Part shown: piece after piece, positions 50,060 through 59,172 of the stretch
How the letters are laid out: every line of letters starts with the position of its first letter
How positions within the stretch are numbered: the first letter of the stretch is position 1
Origin: Caballeronia temeraria
Lineage (GTDB): Bacteria > Pseudomonadota > Gammaproteobacteria > Burkholderiales > Burkholderiaceae
NCBI RefSeq assembly: GCF_001544795.2
Contig: NZ_FCOI02000032.1
Coordinates: forward strand, 25,347-89,346
DNA: 64,000 bases
Reading direction: 5' to 3'
Notes under the pieces: model-generated
What the model saw: only the letters and a program-made list of their open reading frames with translations
What the model was told of the DNA's origin: nothing
Database searches by the model: none
Program-made: the position numbers and the translations under genes

Positions 50060-52159
50060 ATGAAGATAGCCGTTGCGTCGCCCGAAAGCGAGGTCGTGCG
50101 GCCGGGCGCGCGTGTGGGATTCGGGGCGCGCATCGATCATCATCGCGGGCTCATCATCGCGATCAGTGCGCTGCTCGCGATGCTTGCCGGATGGGTCGCG
50201 CTGTCCGCGACGCCCGTCGGGCTCTATGACATCGGATCGGTGATTTCGAGCGCGACCACGCTCGCGCTCGCGGCGATCGGGCAGACCATCGTCGTGCTGT
50301 CGGGCGGATTCGATCTGTCGGCGTCGGCGGTCGTGTCGCTCGCCAATGTGCTCGCGGTGCGGTTCGTGCAGGGATCGCCCGTCGAGCAATGGGCGGGCGC
50401 CGCGCTGATCCTCGCGATCGGCGGCGGCATCGGCCTCGTGAACGGCGCGCTGATTGCATGGTTTCGCTTGCAATCGATCGTCGTCACGCTCGCGACGATG
50501 TTCATGGTGCAAGGCTTGACGCTGCTGATCCAGAACAAGCCGGGCGGCAGCGTCGGCGACCAGTTCGGCGCCGTGCTTACCGCCGACCTCATCCCCGAGA
50601 AGTTGCCGATGTCGGCGGGGTTGTTGCTCGTCGCGTTGCTGGTCTGGTCGTTCATCAAGCGCACGCGCTACGGCGTGGGTCTCTACGCGCTCGGCAGCGA
50701 CCCGGACGGCGCGTATGCGAACGGCATGCCGGTCACGCGGTATCGCATCGCGACCTATGCGCTTGCGGGCATGTTCTACGCCGCGGCGGGATTGTACGTA
50801 TCGGCACAGACGGGATCGGCCGATCCGCTCGTCGGCCGTCCGCTTCTCCTTTCGATGTTCACGGCCGTCGTGCTCGGCGGCACGCTGCTCGGCGGCGGGC
50901 GCGGCGGGTGCGTCGGCACCGTCTTCGCCGCGATGACGCTGATGATCACGGTCAACATCCTGCTCGTGCTGAACGTATCGGCATTCTTCACGACGATCGC
51001 CGAAGCGGTGATCCTGATTCTCGCGGTGCTCGGCTCGTCGATCGGCAAGCAATCGGCGGCGCACGAATGCGCGCGTCATGCGGCGCAGTGGCTCAAAGCG
51101 GTGCGAACGGGAACACGCGCGCGCGACGACAAACACGCACGGCGCGTCGAGTTCGCAGTCGACGATTATCGTCCGGTCGAAAACACCGAGCTCAAAGGAC
51201 GTCCGATCGCCGACTGGATCGAGCGGAATCGTGAATGGGTCAAGTACGTGGTGCCGGCCTATCTGCTGTTCTTCGCGGTGGTCGTCATCACGGGTTTCGT
51301 CTATGGCCCGGGCGTGCTCGTCAGCGCGAACTTCTACAGCAGCCTGCTCACGCTGACCTTGTTTCTCGCGATACTCGGGCTTGGTCAGGGCGCAGTGATT
51401 CTGACGGGCGGACTCGACCTGTCGATGCCCTGGCTCATCACGCTATCCGGCGTGCTGTTGACGGGACTCACGCACGGCGTGAACGGCGCGGCTGCCTGGG
51501 CGGTGCCGATGGTGCTCTTCGTCGGCTTGCTCGTTGGCGTGTTCAACGGCGTGGGCGTCGTGATGCTCGGCTTGCCGCCGATCGTCGTCACGCTCGCGGC
51601 AAACGGATTGCTGCAAGGTCTGACGCTGATCTATTGCAACGGCTCGCCGCAAGGATGGTCGCCATCGACGATCAGCGAATTCACCAATGAGCGCTTCGGG
51701 CCGCTCTCGCTCGCGGCGTGGAGCGTGCCGGTGTTTCTCGTGATCGCGTTGTTGCTGCTGCATCGCACGCCGTTCGGGCGGCGCGTGTATGCGGTCGGCA
51801 ATTCGCCGGTCGCGGCGAAGCTGTCCGGCGTGCGTGTGGGCACGACGCTGATCGCCGTGTATTGCCTCTCGGGTCTGTGCTCCGCCGTCGTCGGCCTCCT
51901 GCTCGCGGGATTCAGCTCGCAGGCGTTTCTCGGCATGGGCGATCCATATCTGCTGCCGTCGATTGCCGTGGTCGTGGTCGGCGGCGCACTGATCACCGGC
52001 GGACGCGGGCACTATCTCGGCGTGTTCGGCGGCGCGCTGCTGCTCACGGCACTCGGGACATTGCTCGCGGGGACCACGGTGCCGCCCGCGGTGCGCGACA
52101 TCATCAACGGGCTCGTCGTGCTGGCGGCGGTGATCACGTTGCGGGACAAGAAAGGCTAA
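50060..52159 (+). CDS. Fused double permease of a sugar ABC transporter (two BPD_transp_2 domains)
   Basis: 699 aa, about twice the size of RbsC. The N-terminal permease (about 28-340) has LSGGFDLSASAVVSLANV and GTLLGGGRGG; a polar linker of about 75 residues follows; the C-terminal permease (about 400-695) has LTGGLDLSMPWLITLSGV and ITGGRGHYLG. The frame is continuous with no internal start with a good ribosome site. ATG 50060 has GAGAGG 6 nt upstream. A covalent heterodimer would replace the usual pair of separate subunits. Confidence 0.92.
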   Translation: MKIAVASPESEVVRPGARVGFGARIDHHRGLIIAISALLAMLAGWVALSATPVGLYDIGSVISSATTLALAAIGQTIVVLSGGFDLSASAVVSLANVLAVRFVQGSPVEQWAGAALILAIGGGIGLVNGALIAWFRLQSIVVTLATMFMVQGLTLLIQNKPGGSVGDQFGAVLTADLIPEKLPMSAGLLLVALLVWSFIKRTRYGVGLYALGSDPDGAYANGMPVTRYRIATYALAGMFYAAAGLYVSAQTGSADPLVGRPLLLSMFTAVVLGGTLLGGGRGGCVGTVFAAMTLMITVNILLVLNVSAFFTTIAEAVILILAVLGSSIGKQSAAHECARHAAQWLKAVRTGTRARDDKHARRVEFAVDDYRPVENTELKGRPIADWIERNREWVKYVVPAYLLFFAVVVITGFVYGPGVLVSANFYSSLLTLTLFLAILGLGQGAVILTGGLDLSMPWLITLSGVLLTGLTHGVNGAAAWAVPMVLFVGLLVGVFNGVGVVMLGLPPIVVTLAANGLLQGLTLIYCNGSPQGWSPSTISEFTNERFGPLSLAAWSVPVFLVIALLLLHRTPFGRRVYAVGNSPVAAKLSGVRVGTTLIAVYCLSGLCSAVVGLLLAGFSSQAFLGMGDPYLLPSIAVVVVGGALITGGRGHYLGVFGGALLLTALGTLLAGTTVPPAVRDIINGLVVLAAVITLRDKKG

Positions 52160-52186
52160 ATCAATTCGAACGAGGAACAGCTACAG

Positions 52187-53131
52187 ATGCAAGCGAAAAA
52201 CATTGCGGTGATCGGTTCAGGGCGCATCGGCCGCGCGTGGACGATCGTCTTTGCGAAGAGCGGCTTCCACGTGACGATTCACGATGCATCGAAGGAGATG
52301 CTCGGCGGTGCGATTCCCGCGATACGTGAAAGCGTGCAGGATCTGGCGTCGTTCGGTCTGATCGATGAATCCGTCGATACGATCGTCGCTCGTATCACCG
52401 CATGCGAACGCCTCGCCGATGCCGTCGCGGACGCCGACCTCGTGCAGGAGAACATCGCGGAAGTGGTGGAAGCGAAACGCGCGTTGTTCGTCGAACTGGA
52501 TCGGCTCACGAAGCCCGATGCCATTCTCGCGAGTTCGACATCGGGCTTGCCGGCATCGACGTTCACGGAAGGCATCGAAGGCCGCGCACGCTGCCTCGTC
52601 GCGCATCCGGTGAATCCGCCGTCGCTCGTGCCGCTCGTCGAGTTGTGCGGCGCGCCGTGGACCTCGCCGGACGCGATGGAACGCGCTCGCGCCATCTACG
52701 AGATTGCGAAGCAAAAGCCCGTGACCGTCAACCGCGAGATATCGGGTTTTCTGCTCAACCGTCTGCAAGGCGCATTGCTCGACGAAGCGTTGAGCCTTTA
52801 CGAGCAAGGTTATGCGAGCGCCGCCGATCTCGACACCGTGATCCGCGACGGACTCGCGATGCGCTGGTCGTTCATGGGACCATTCGAAACGATCGATCTG
52901 AACGCGCCCGGCGGCGTGGCCGATTACGCCGCGCGTTACGGCGGCACGTACAAAAGCATTGCGGCGGGGCGCAAGCCGTTCGATTGGTCCGCCGAGACGC
53001 TCGGTAAGCTCGATGCCGAACGGCGCGCCGTGCTGCCGCGCGATCGGATCGAAGAACGCAGCCGCTGGCGCGATCGGCGTCTGATGGCGCTGCTTGCACA
53101 TCGGCAAGATATCGAGGACGGTGAAGCCTGA
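52187..53131 (+). CDS. 3-hydroxyacyl-CoA dehydrogenase family protein, lambda-crystallin / L-gulonate 3-dehydrogenase-like
   Basis: 314 aa. NAD motif IGSGRIGRAW (Gly10, Gly12, Gly15), catalytic Ser in SSTSGLPAS, His140 in HPVNPP and Asn in FLLNRLQGALL. The sequence style (LVQENIAEVVEAKRALFVELD, then HPVNPPSLVPLVELCGAPWT) is that of lambda-crystallin and L-carnitine/L-gulonate dehydrogenases, which oxidise C3 hydroxyls of free acids to beta-keto acids. It would supply the BKACE enzyme of the same operon. Confidence 0.87.
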   Translation: MQAKNIAVIGSGRIGRAWTIVFAKSGFHVTIHDASKEMLGGAIPAIRESVQDLASFGLIDESVDTIVARITACERLADAVADADLVQENIAEVVEAKRALFVELDRLTKPDAILASSTSGLPASTFTEGIEGRARCLVAHPVNPPSLVPLVELCGAPWTSPDAMERARAIYEIAKQKPVTVNREISGFLLNRLQGALLDEALSLYEQGYASAADLDTVIRDGLAMRWSFMGPFETIDLNAPGGVADYAARYGGTYKSIAAGRKPFDWSAETLGKLDAERRAVLPRDRIEERSRWRDRRLMALLAHRQDIEDGEA

Positions 53132-53144
53132 TAAGGAGACGAAG

Positions 53145-54047
53145 ATGGCCGAAGTACGCTTGCTGGTCGATGCGAACAATCATCTCGGGGAAGGACCGCT
53201 TTGGGACGTGAAGGAGGAACGGCTGTACTGGATCGACAGCACGGCTGCGGAAATCTATAGCTGCCGCGCGGATGGCAGCGACGTGAAGCGCTTTTTCGTG
53301 CCGCGTCACATCGGTTCGATGGCGCTGCGCGAGCAAGGCGGCGCGGTCGTCGCGCTCGCGAATGGCCTGCATTTCTATGACTTCGACGCGCAGACCGTGC
53401 AGTTCATCGCCGATCCGGAAAGCGACGATCCCGAGACGCGCTTCAACGACGGCAAAGTGGACCGGCGTGGACGTTTCATCGCGGGCACCATGTCTTACGA
53501 CTTCGATCGCTACGACGCCGATCGCGGCCAGCGCTCGACGCGCAGCGGCGGCCTTTACCGGCTCGATACCGACCGCAAGGTCACGCGGCTCGACAGCGGC
53601 ATCAGTTGCTCGAACGGGCCGTGCTGGAGCCCGGACAACAAGACGTTCTATTTCACGGATACATACAGCAAGGAGATGTACGCGTACGACTACGACATCG
53701 AAACCGGTGCCGCGACCAATAAACGCCTGTTCGTATCCGCGCACGATATGGCGGGAACGTTCGATGGCGCGACCGTCGACGAACAAGGCTATGTCTGGTC
53801 GGCGCTCGTGTTCGGCGGGCGCATTCTGCGCTTCTCACCCGATGGCAGGCTCGATCGCGTCGTGCCGTTTCCGGTGCGCAATCTGACGAGCGTGATGTTC
53901 GGCGGGCCGAATCTCGACATTCTCTATGTCTCGACGATGGGCCGCCCGATGTGGGGCATTCCGCAGAAAGAGCGCGACAAGGGCGGCCTTTTCGCGGTGA
54001 CGGGGCTAGGCGTGCGCGGCATTCCGGAACCGCGTTTCGCAGGATGA
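53145..54047 (+). CDS. SMP-30/gluconolactonase family sugar lactonase
   Basis: 300 aa six-bladed propeller. Metal-binding residues are visible: Glu in HLGEGPLWD (near residue 15), Asn-Asp in RFNDGKVD, Asn in SCSNGPCWSPD and Asp in TFDGATVDEQG. These enzymes open sugar lactones to aldonic acids. AAGGAGA precedes the ATG 13 bp after the dehydrogenase stop. Its presence argues that the imported compound is a sugar or sugar lactone. Confidence 0.9.
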   Translation: MAEVRLLVDANNHLGEGPLWDVKEERLYWIDSTAAEIYSCRADGSDVKRFFVPRHIGSMALREQGGAVVALANGLHFYDFDAQTVQFIADPESDDPETRFNDGKVDRRGRFIAGTMSYDFDRYDADRGQRSTRSGGLYRLDTDRKVTRLDSGISCSNGPCWSPDNKTFYFTDTYSKEMYAYDYDIETGAATNKRLFVSAHDMAGTFDGATVDEQGYVWSALVFGGRILRFSPDGRLDRVVPFPVRNLTSVMFGGPNLDILYVSTMGRPMWGIPQKERDKGGLFAVTGLGVRGIPEPRFAG

Positions 54048-54098
54048 TGCATGAGCGATATCATTTGAGCCTCACGGTCACGAACGATATCGCTCGAC

Positions 54099-55628
54099 AT
54101 GGATACGAACCCGCTTCTCGCGTCGCTGCCGACGCGCATCGACGCGATCGTCTCGCGCGGCGCGAAGGCGCATTCCGATCACATCGCGTTGCATGAGGAC
54201 GCGCGCACGCTGACATACGCGCAACTCGATCACGCTGTCGATGCGCTCGCCGCGCGTCTCAAGGCTGCGGGCGTGCGAGCCGGCGATCGCGTCATGTTGA
54301 TCGGCGAGAACAGCGTTGCGCTCGTCGCATCGCTCTTTGCGGTCAGCCGCCTCGATGCGTGGGCGCTCATCGCGAATGCGCGACTGTCCACCGTCGAACT
54401 CGATGCGATCCGTGCGCATGCGAGACCGCGCATCGCGTTCTATACCGTCGAAGCCTCCGACGATGCCGCGCGTCACGCGCAACGCGACGGCGCCGTGGCC
54501 GAAGTGCTCGATGCCACGCCGATCGGCGCATTCGCGTTGAGCGAGGCCGATGCAGCGTCGCAAGAGGAGCCGCACGGACTGTCATCGGACAAGCAGTGCG
54601 CGGCGCTCATCTACACGACAGGAACCACGGGCACGCCGAAGGGCGTGATGTTGTCGCATCGCAATCTGCTGTTCGTCGCGGCGGTGTCGAGCATGCTGCG
54701 TCGCGTCGGTTCCAGCGATCGCGTGTATGCCGTCCTGCCGATTTCGCATGTGTTCGGCCTCGCTTCCATGTGCCTCGGCTCGCTGTATGCGGGCGCGTCG
54801 TTGCGTCTTGCAGCGCGTTTCGATGCAGAACGCGCGGGGCGCGTGCTCAGTGACGAGCGCATGACGATCTTTCAGGGCGTGCCCGCGATGCATGCGAAGC
54901 TGATCGATCATTTCACGCCGCGCGGCGGCCTGAACGCGCCGTCGTTGCGCTTCGTCTATTGCGGCGGCTCGCCACTCGACATGACGCTCAAGGCCGCGGC
55001 CGAAGCGTTCTATGGCGTGCCCCTGCACAATGGTTACGGCATGACCGAAAGTAGCCCGACCGTGTCGAACACACTGCTCGACGCGCCGGCGAGCGATTCG
55101 TCCGTCGGTCCGTTGATTCCGGGTGTCGAGGCGCGCATCGCGCCGCTCGCCCAACAGCGCGACGCCGACGATACCGGCGAGCTATGGGTGCGCGGCCCGA
55201 ACGTGATGCTCGGTTATTACCGCGATCCGGTGCAGACTGCGGCCACGGTGACGAACGACGGCTGGCTCAAGACGGGCGATCTCGCGCGCTTCGAAAACGG
55301 CAATCTGTATATCGTCGGGCGCAGCAAGGAGCTCATCATCCGCTCGGGCTTCAACGTGTATCCCGCCGAAGTGGAGCAGGCGTTCAACAGTCATCCTGCC
55401 GTGCTGCATTCCGCCGTGATCGGACGCAGCGTGCAGGGCAATGAGGACGTGCTGGCTTTCGTCGAACTGAGGCCGGGTTGCGTCGCGAACGAACCGGAAC
55501 TCGCGCAGTGGGTGAGCGAGCGGCTCGCGCCGTACAAGCGGCCTTCGTCGATTCGCATACTCGACGCGTTGCCCGTATCGGCGAGCGGCAAGGTTCTCAA
55601 GCATCAGCTCGGGAAGCTCGCTAATTAG
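54099..55628 (+). CDS. AMP-forming acyl-CoA synthetase/ligase
   Basis: 509 aa ANL-superfamily enzyme: P-loop YTTGTTGTPKGV (about 169-180), NGYGMTESSP, the hinge Asp in KTGDLARF and the C-terminal catalytic Lys in SASGKVLK. It activates a carboxylic acid with ATP and CoA. Last gene of the operon; its product may be a CoA ester in the same pathway or an acid released by it. The first half is closest in style to long- or medium-chain and benzoate ligases, so the acid is uncertain. It overlaps the convergent efflux gene by 8 bp. Confidence 0.88.
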   Translation: MDTNPLLASLPTRIDAIVSRGAKAHSDHIALHEDARTLTYAQLDHAVDALAARLKAAGVRAGDRVMLIGENSVALVASLFAVSRLDAWALIANARLSTVELDAIRAHARPRIAFYTVEASDDAARHAQRDGAVAEVLDATPIGAFALSEADAASQEEPHGLSSDKQCAALIYTTGTTGTPKGVMLSHRNLLFVAAVSSMLRRVGSSDRVYAVLPISHVFGLASMCLGSLYAGASLRLAARFDAERAGRVLSDERMTIFQGVPAMHAKLIDHFTPRGGLNAPSLRFVYCGGSPLDMTLKAAAEAFYGVPLHNGYGMTESSPTVSNTLLDAPASDSSVGPLIPGVEARIAPLAQQRDADDTGELWVRGPNVMLGYYRDPVQTAATVTNDGWLKTGDLARFENGNLYIVGRSKELIIRSGFNVYPAEVEQAFNSHPAVLHSAVIGRSVQGNEDVLAFVELRPGCVANEPELAQWVSERLAPYKRPSSIRILDALPVSASGKVLKHQLGKLAN

Positions 55629-57060
55629 TCGCGGAGGCAAGCGGTTTGCCCGCCGCTTTCGTGTCCTCGCCTGCGCCACCGAGCGACTGGAAGAGTGCGG
55701 CCGTGTCCGAGAGACGGCTGGCTTGCGCAAGCGCGTAATCGAGTTGCGTCTGCAAGGCCTGACGTTGCGTGTCCAAAAGATCGAAGCGGCTGACGCCGCC
55801 CGCCCTATAGCGCGCATTGGTTGTGTCGAGATTCGCTTGTGCCTCGTGCGCCGCGATTTCGCGTGAGCGCAAGGCATCGGTGTCGTTTTGCAGCGCGGTC
55901 AGGCTATCGGCGACTTGTTGCAGCGCGTCCAGCACGGTTTGTCGATAGGCTTGCACGGCTGCATCGTAGGCCGCTTCCGACGAACGCTTCTTCGCGCGCA
56001 ATTCGCCGCCATGAAAGAGCGGTTGCGTGAGGTTCAGCCCGAAGTTCCAGACGTTGAGATTGTTGAGCACGTCGTGGATGTTGGTGCGCTGACTGCCGAC
56101 GCCCGCCGAGAGCGAAAACTTCGGATAGAGATCGGCTGTCGCGACGCCGACATTCGCGCTCGCCTGATGCAGCAGCGCTTCCGACGCGCGGATATCGGGG
56201 CGTTCGCGCGCGAGCGTCGAAGGCAGGACGAGCGGAACGTTATCCGGCAGATGAAGCGAATCGAGCGTGATCGCATCGAATTCGGCTTTGGACGGCTCGA
56301 CGCCCAACAATACCGCGAGCCGATGATCGGCTTGCTCGCGTTGCGTGACGAGCGCGGGCAGGCTTGCGCGCGTCTGCTCGACGAGCGTGCGCTGGCTGCG
56401 AACATCGAACGTCGCTACGCCGCCCGCATCGAGCCGGCCTTGCATGATGGACAGTTGCCGTGTTTGTGCATCGACGAGACGCTCGGTGAGCGTGATCTGC
56501 TGCTGTAGCGAAGCGCGCCGGATCGCTGTGGATACGACATTGCCCGCGATCGAAAGACGTGCCGCGTCGAGCTCGAAGGACTGGTAGTCCACCTGCGCGC
56601 GCAATGCTTCCAGCGCGCGCCGCTCGCCGCCGAAGACGTCCAGCGTGTATGAAACACTCACCGATGCATCGTAGAGCGTGAATGGGCCGGGGCTCGGAAT
56701 CGGCACGCCGAACGCGGCAGGATCGACTTTCTGACGCGTGCCGGAGAGCGAGGCGTCGACGGCGGGGAAGTACGTCGCGCCCGCTTGCGCGTGGTAGTCC
56801 TCGCGTGCCTGCAAGAGCTTCGCGCGCGCCTGCTCGAGCGTGGGACTGTCGTTCAATGCGCGATCGACGAGACGGTTCAATGCATCGGAACCGAACTGGG
56901 TCCACCAGAACGGTAACGCATGATCGGCTGCGGGCGAGCCTTGCGTCGACGAGGACGTCTTGACGTAGGTCTGCGTATCGGGCGCTGCGGGCGCGTGGAA
57001 GTCGGGGCCGACGGTGCAGCCGCACAACACGAGCGCGCAGAGGGGAATGATCTTTTTCAT
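55621..57060 (-). CDS. Outer-membrane efflux lipoprotein (NodT/OprM family)
   Basis: 479 aa. The lipoprotein signal has lipobox Leu-Cys-Gly-Cys near residue 14, followed by TVGPDF, the standard OprM/NodT start. Two TolC-type repeats with long helices follow. ATG 57058-57060 was chosen for AGGGAAA upstream; the 15-residue extension lies before the signal peptide. It is the outer-membrane channel of the efflux system, 10 bp after the permease gene. Confidence 0.9.
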   Translation of the reverse strand: MKKIIPLCALVLCGCTVGPDFHAPAAPDTQTYVKTSSSTQGSPAADHALPFWWTQFGSDALNRLVDRALNDSPTLEQARAKLLQAREDYHAQAGATYFPAVDASLSGTRQKVDPAAFGVPIPSPGPFTLYDASVSVSYTLDVFGGERRALEALRAQVDYQSFELDAARLSIAGNVVSTAIRRASLQQQITLTERLVDAQTRQLSIMQGRLDAGGVATFDVRSQRTLVEQTRASLPALVTQREQADHRLAVLLGVEPSKAEFDAITLDSLHLPDNVPLVLPSTLARERPDIRASEALLHQASANVGVATADLYPKFSLSAGVGSQRTNIHDVLNNLNVWNFGLNLTQPLFHGGELRAKKRSSEAAYDAAVQAYRQTVLDALQQVADSLTALQNDTDALRSREIAAHEAQANLDTTNARYRAGGVSRFDLLDTQRQALQTQLDYALAQASRLSDTAALFQSLGGAGEDTKAAGKPLASATN

Positions 57061-57070
57061 CGACGTTTCC

Positions 57071-58231
57071 CTAGTCGAGCGTGCGCCGGTAGAAGCGCAA
57101 CGCAATGCCCATCACGATGGCGGTGAAGAGCGCCATCGGCCAGACTGAAGGCCACAGATCCGCCCAGCCGTTGCCCTTGAGAAGGATGCCGCGTATCAGT
57201 CGGTTGAAGTACGTGAGCGGCAGCAGATTGCCGATGAACTGCGCCCACTTGGGCATACCCGCAAACGGGAACATGAAGCCCGACAGAAGGATGTTCGGAA
57301 GAAAATAGAACATCGTCAGTTGCATCGCCTGAAGCTGGTTCTGCGCGAGCGATGACAACGTGATGCCTACCGTCAGATTCGCGGCAATGAACAGCAGCGC
57401 GGCGAGATAGATCGCAAATGGATTGCCGACGAGCGGCACATGAAACACGAAGCGCGTGGCGACCAAAATGATCGTCGCCTGTATGAGGCCGATGAACACG
57501 TAAGGCACGATCTTGCCCGTCATCACTTCGACGGGGCGCACGGGCGTGGCGAGCAGATTCTCCATCGTGCCGCGTTCGCGTTCGCGCGTCATCGCGAGGC
57601 CGGTCATCATGACGAGCGTCATCGTGAGGATCACGCCCATCAAACCCGGCACGACGTTGTATTGCGTGATGCCTTCGGGGTTGTAGAGGTTGTGGACTTG
57701 CACGTCGAATGCGGCGGGCGTCGCATTCAGATGCGCGAGCGGGCCGGTGATGTCTTTGTCGGCAACGGACTGCACGAGCGATGAAAGCGCGTTGCTCGCT
57801 TTGCTCACTGCATTCGGATCGGTGGCGTCCGCTTCGACGAGCAAGGCCGGCCGCTCGCCGCGCAACAGCTTGCGCGAGAAATCGACGGGAATGTTGAGCA
57901 CGAAAAGCACGCGGCCTTGCGCGAGCGCGCGGCGGCCGGCGGCATCGTCGGGCAGCGTGTCGACGATATCGAAGTAATCGGAATGCTCCATCGCCGCGAT
58001 GAAGCTGCGCGAGAACGGACTTTGATCGCCGACGATCACGGCCGTCGGCAAATGCTTCGGGTCGGTGTTGATCGCATAGCCGAAGAGCGCGAGCTGCACG
58101 ATCGGCAAGCCGACGATCATGCCGAACGTGATGCGATCGCGCCGCAACTGCAAAAACTCCTTGGTGACGATGCTCCACCAGCGCGTGACCGAGAAGCGCG
58201 CGAATATCGCGAGTGGTCCGCGAGCCTTCAT
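57071..58231 (-). CDS. ABC-2 type exporter permease (YbhS/YbhR-like)
   Basis: 386 aa. One N-terminal membrane segment (about 37-57), a large extracytoplasmic region (about 60-190) and five further segments to the C-terminus, the ABC2_membrane_3 layout. The TRERERGTMENLLATPVRPVEVMTGKIVPY motif is typical. The YbhFSR system has two such permeases; here only one gene is present, so it probably homodimerises. 4-bp overlap with the ATPase gene. Confidence 0.9.
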   Translation of the reverse strand: MKARGPLAIFARFSVTRWWSIVTKEFLQLRRDRITFGMIVGLPIVQLALFGYAINTDPKHLPTAVIVGDQSPFSRSFIAAMEHSDYFDIVDTLPDDAAGRRALAQGRVLFVLNIPVDFSRKLLRGERPALLVEADATDPNAVSKASNALSSLVQSVADKDITGPLAHLNATPAAFDVQVHNLYNPEGITQYNVVPGLMGVILTMTLVMMTGLAMTRERERGTMENLLATPVRPVEVMTGKIVPYVFIGLIQATIILVATRFVFHVPLVGNPFAIYLAALLFIAANLTVGITLSSLAQNQLQAMQLTMFYFLPNILLSGFMFPFAGMPKWAQFIGNLLPLTYFNRLIRGILLKGNGWADLWPSVWPMALFTAIVMGIALRFYRRTLD

Positions 58232-59172
58232 GACGTCACCTTGAAGTTATCGGTGGATCGGCTCATCAGATAGATGAACACGTCTTCGAGTCCGGTTTCG
58301 ATGGGCTCGGCGTGCGTCGCGCCGTCTCTCGTCGCATCGCGAACGGCTCGTTCGAGCGCGGCGTGATCGCTGCCGCTCACGTGCAAGGCGGAGCCGAACA
58401 CGACCGTCTGATCGATGCCGGGCGTCTTGCGCAAGCGTTCCGACAGCGCGCTCAGATGCTCGCCGTGTATGCTCCACGTCGCGAGGTTTTGCGACGCGAT
58501 CACCTCGTTCGCGGTGCCTTGCGCGAGCAGTTTGCCGTACGCGATATACGCGAGCTTGTGGCAGCGCTCGGCTTCGTCCATGTAGTGCGTGCTGACGAGT
58601 ACCGAGATGCCCTTCGCCGCCAGCCGATGCAGCTCTTCCCAGAAATCGCGCCGCGCGGTGGGATCGACGCCCGCGGTCGGTTCATCGAGCAACAGCAGCT
58701 TCGGCTCGTGCAGCATGCATGCGGCAAGCGCGAGACGCTGCTTCCATCCGCCTGAAAGCGAGCCCGTCAGTTGACTCGCGCGGCTCTGCAGGCCGAGCGC
58801 TTCGAGCGCGCGATCCACCGTCTCGCGGCGATTGCTCATCTGATAGATACGCGCGACGAAGTCGAGATTCTCGCGAATCGTCAGGTCTTCCCAATACGAG
58901 AAACGCTGCGTCATATAGCCGACGTTGCGCTTGATCTCTTCGCTTTCGCGCACGATGTCATGGCCGAGACACGTGCCGCTGCCCGAGTCGGGCGTGAGCA
59001 GGCCACACATCAGGCGGATGCAGGTCGTCTTGCCGCTGCCGTTCGGGCCGAGAAAGCCGAAGATTTCGCCGCGCGCGACTTGCAAGGACACATCGTTGAC
59101 GACGTGCTTGTCGCCGAAGTGCTTGTTGAGATTGTGTACGTCGATGACGTAGGGCGTGTCCTGCGCGCTCAT
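58228..59172 (-). CDS. ABC exporter ATPase (YbhF/CcmA-like)
   Basis: 314 aa, one ABC domain: Walker A GPNGSGKTT, signature LSGGWKQRLA (with the upstream LTGS) and Walker B LLLLDEPTAGVDP, followed by an exporter-type C-terminal extension (about 225-314). It starts and ends in 4-bp overlaps with the fusion protein and permease genes. Drives the tripartite efflux complex. Confidence 0.92.
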   Translation of the reverse strand: MSAQDTPYVIDVHNLNKHFGDKHVVNDVSLQVARGEIFGFLGPNGSGKTTCIRLMCGLLTPDSGSGTCLGHDIVRESEEIKRNVGYMTQRFSYWEDLTIRENLDFVARIYQMSNRRETVDRALEALGLQSRASQLTGSLSGGWKQRLALAACMLHEPKLLLLDEPTAGVDPTARRDFWEELHRLAAKGISVLVSTHYMDEAERCHKLAYIAYGKLLAQGTANEVIASQNLATWSIHGEHLSALSERLRKTPGIDQTVVFGSALHVSGSDHAALERAVRDATRDGATHAEPIETGLEDVFIYLMSRSTDNFKVTS

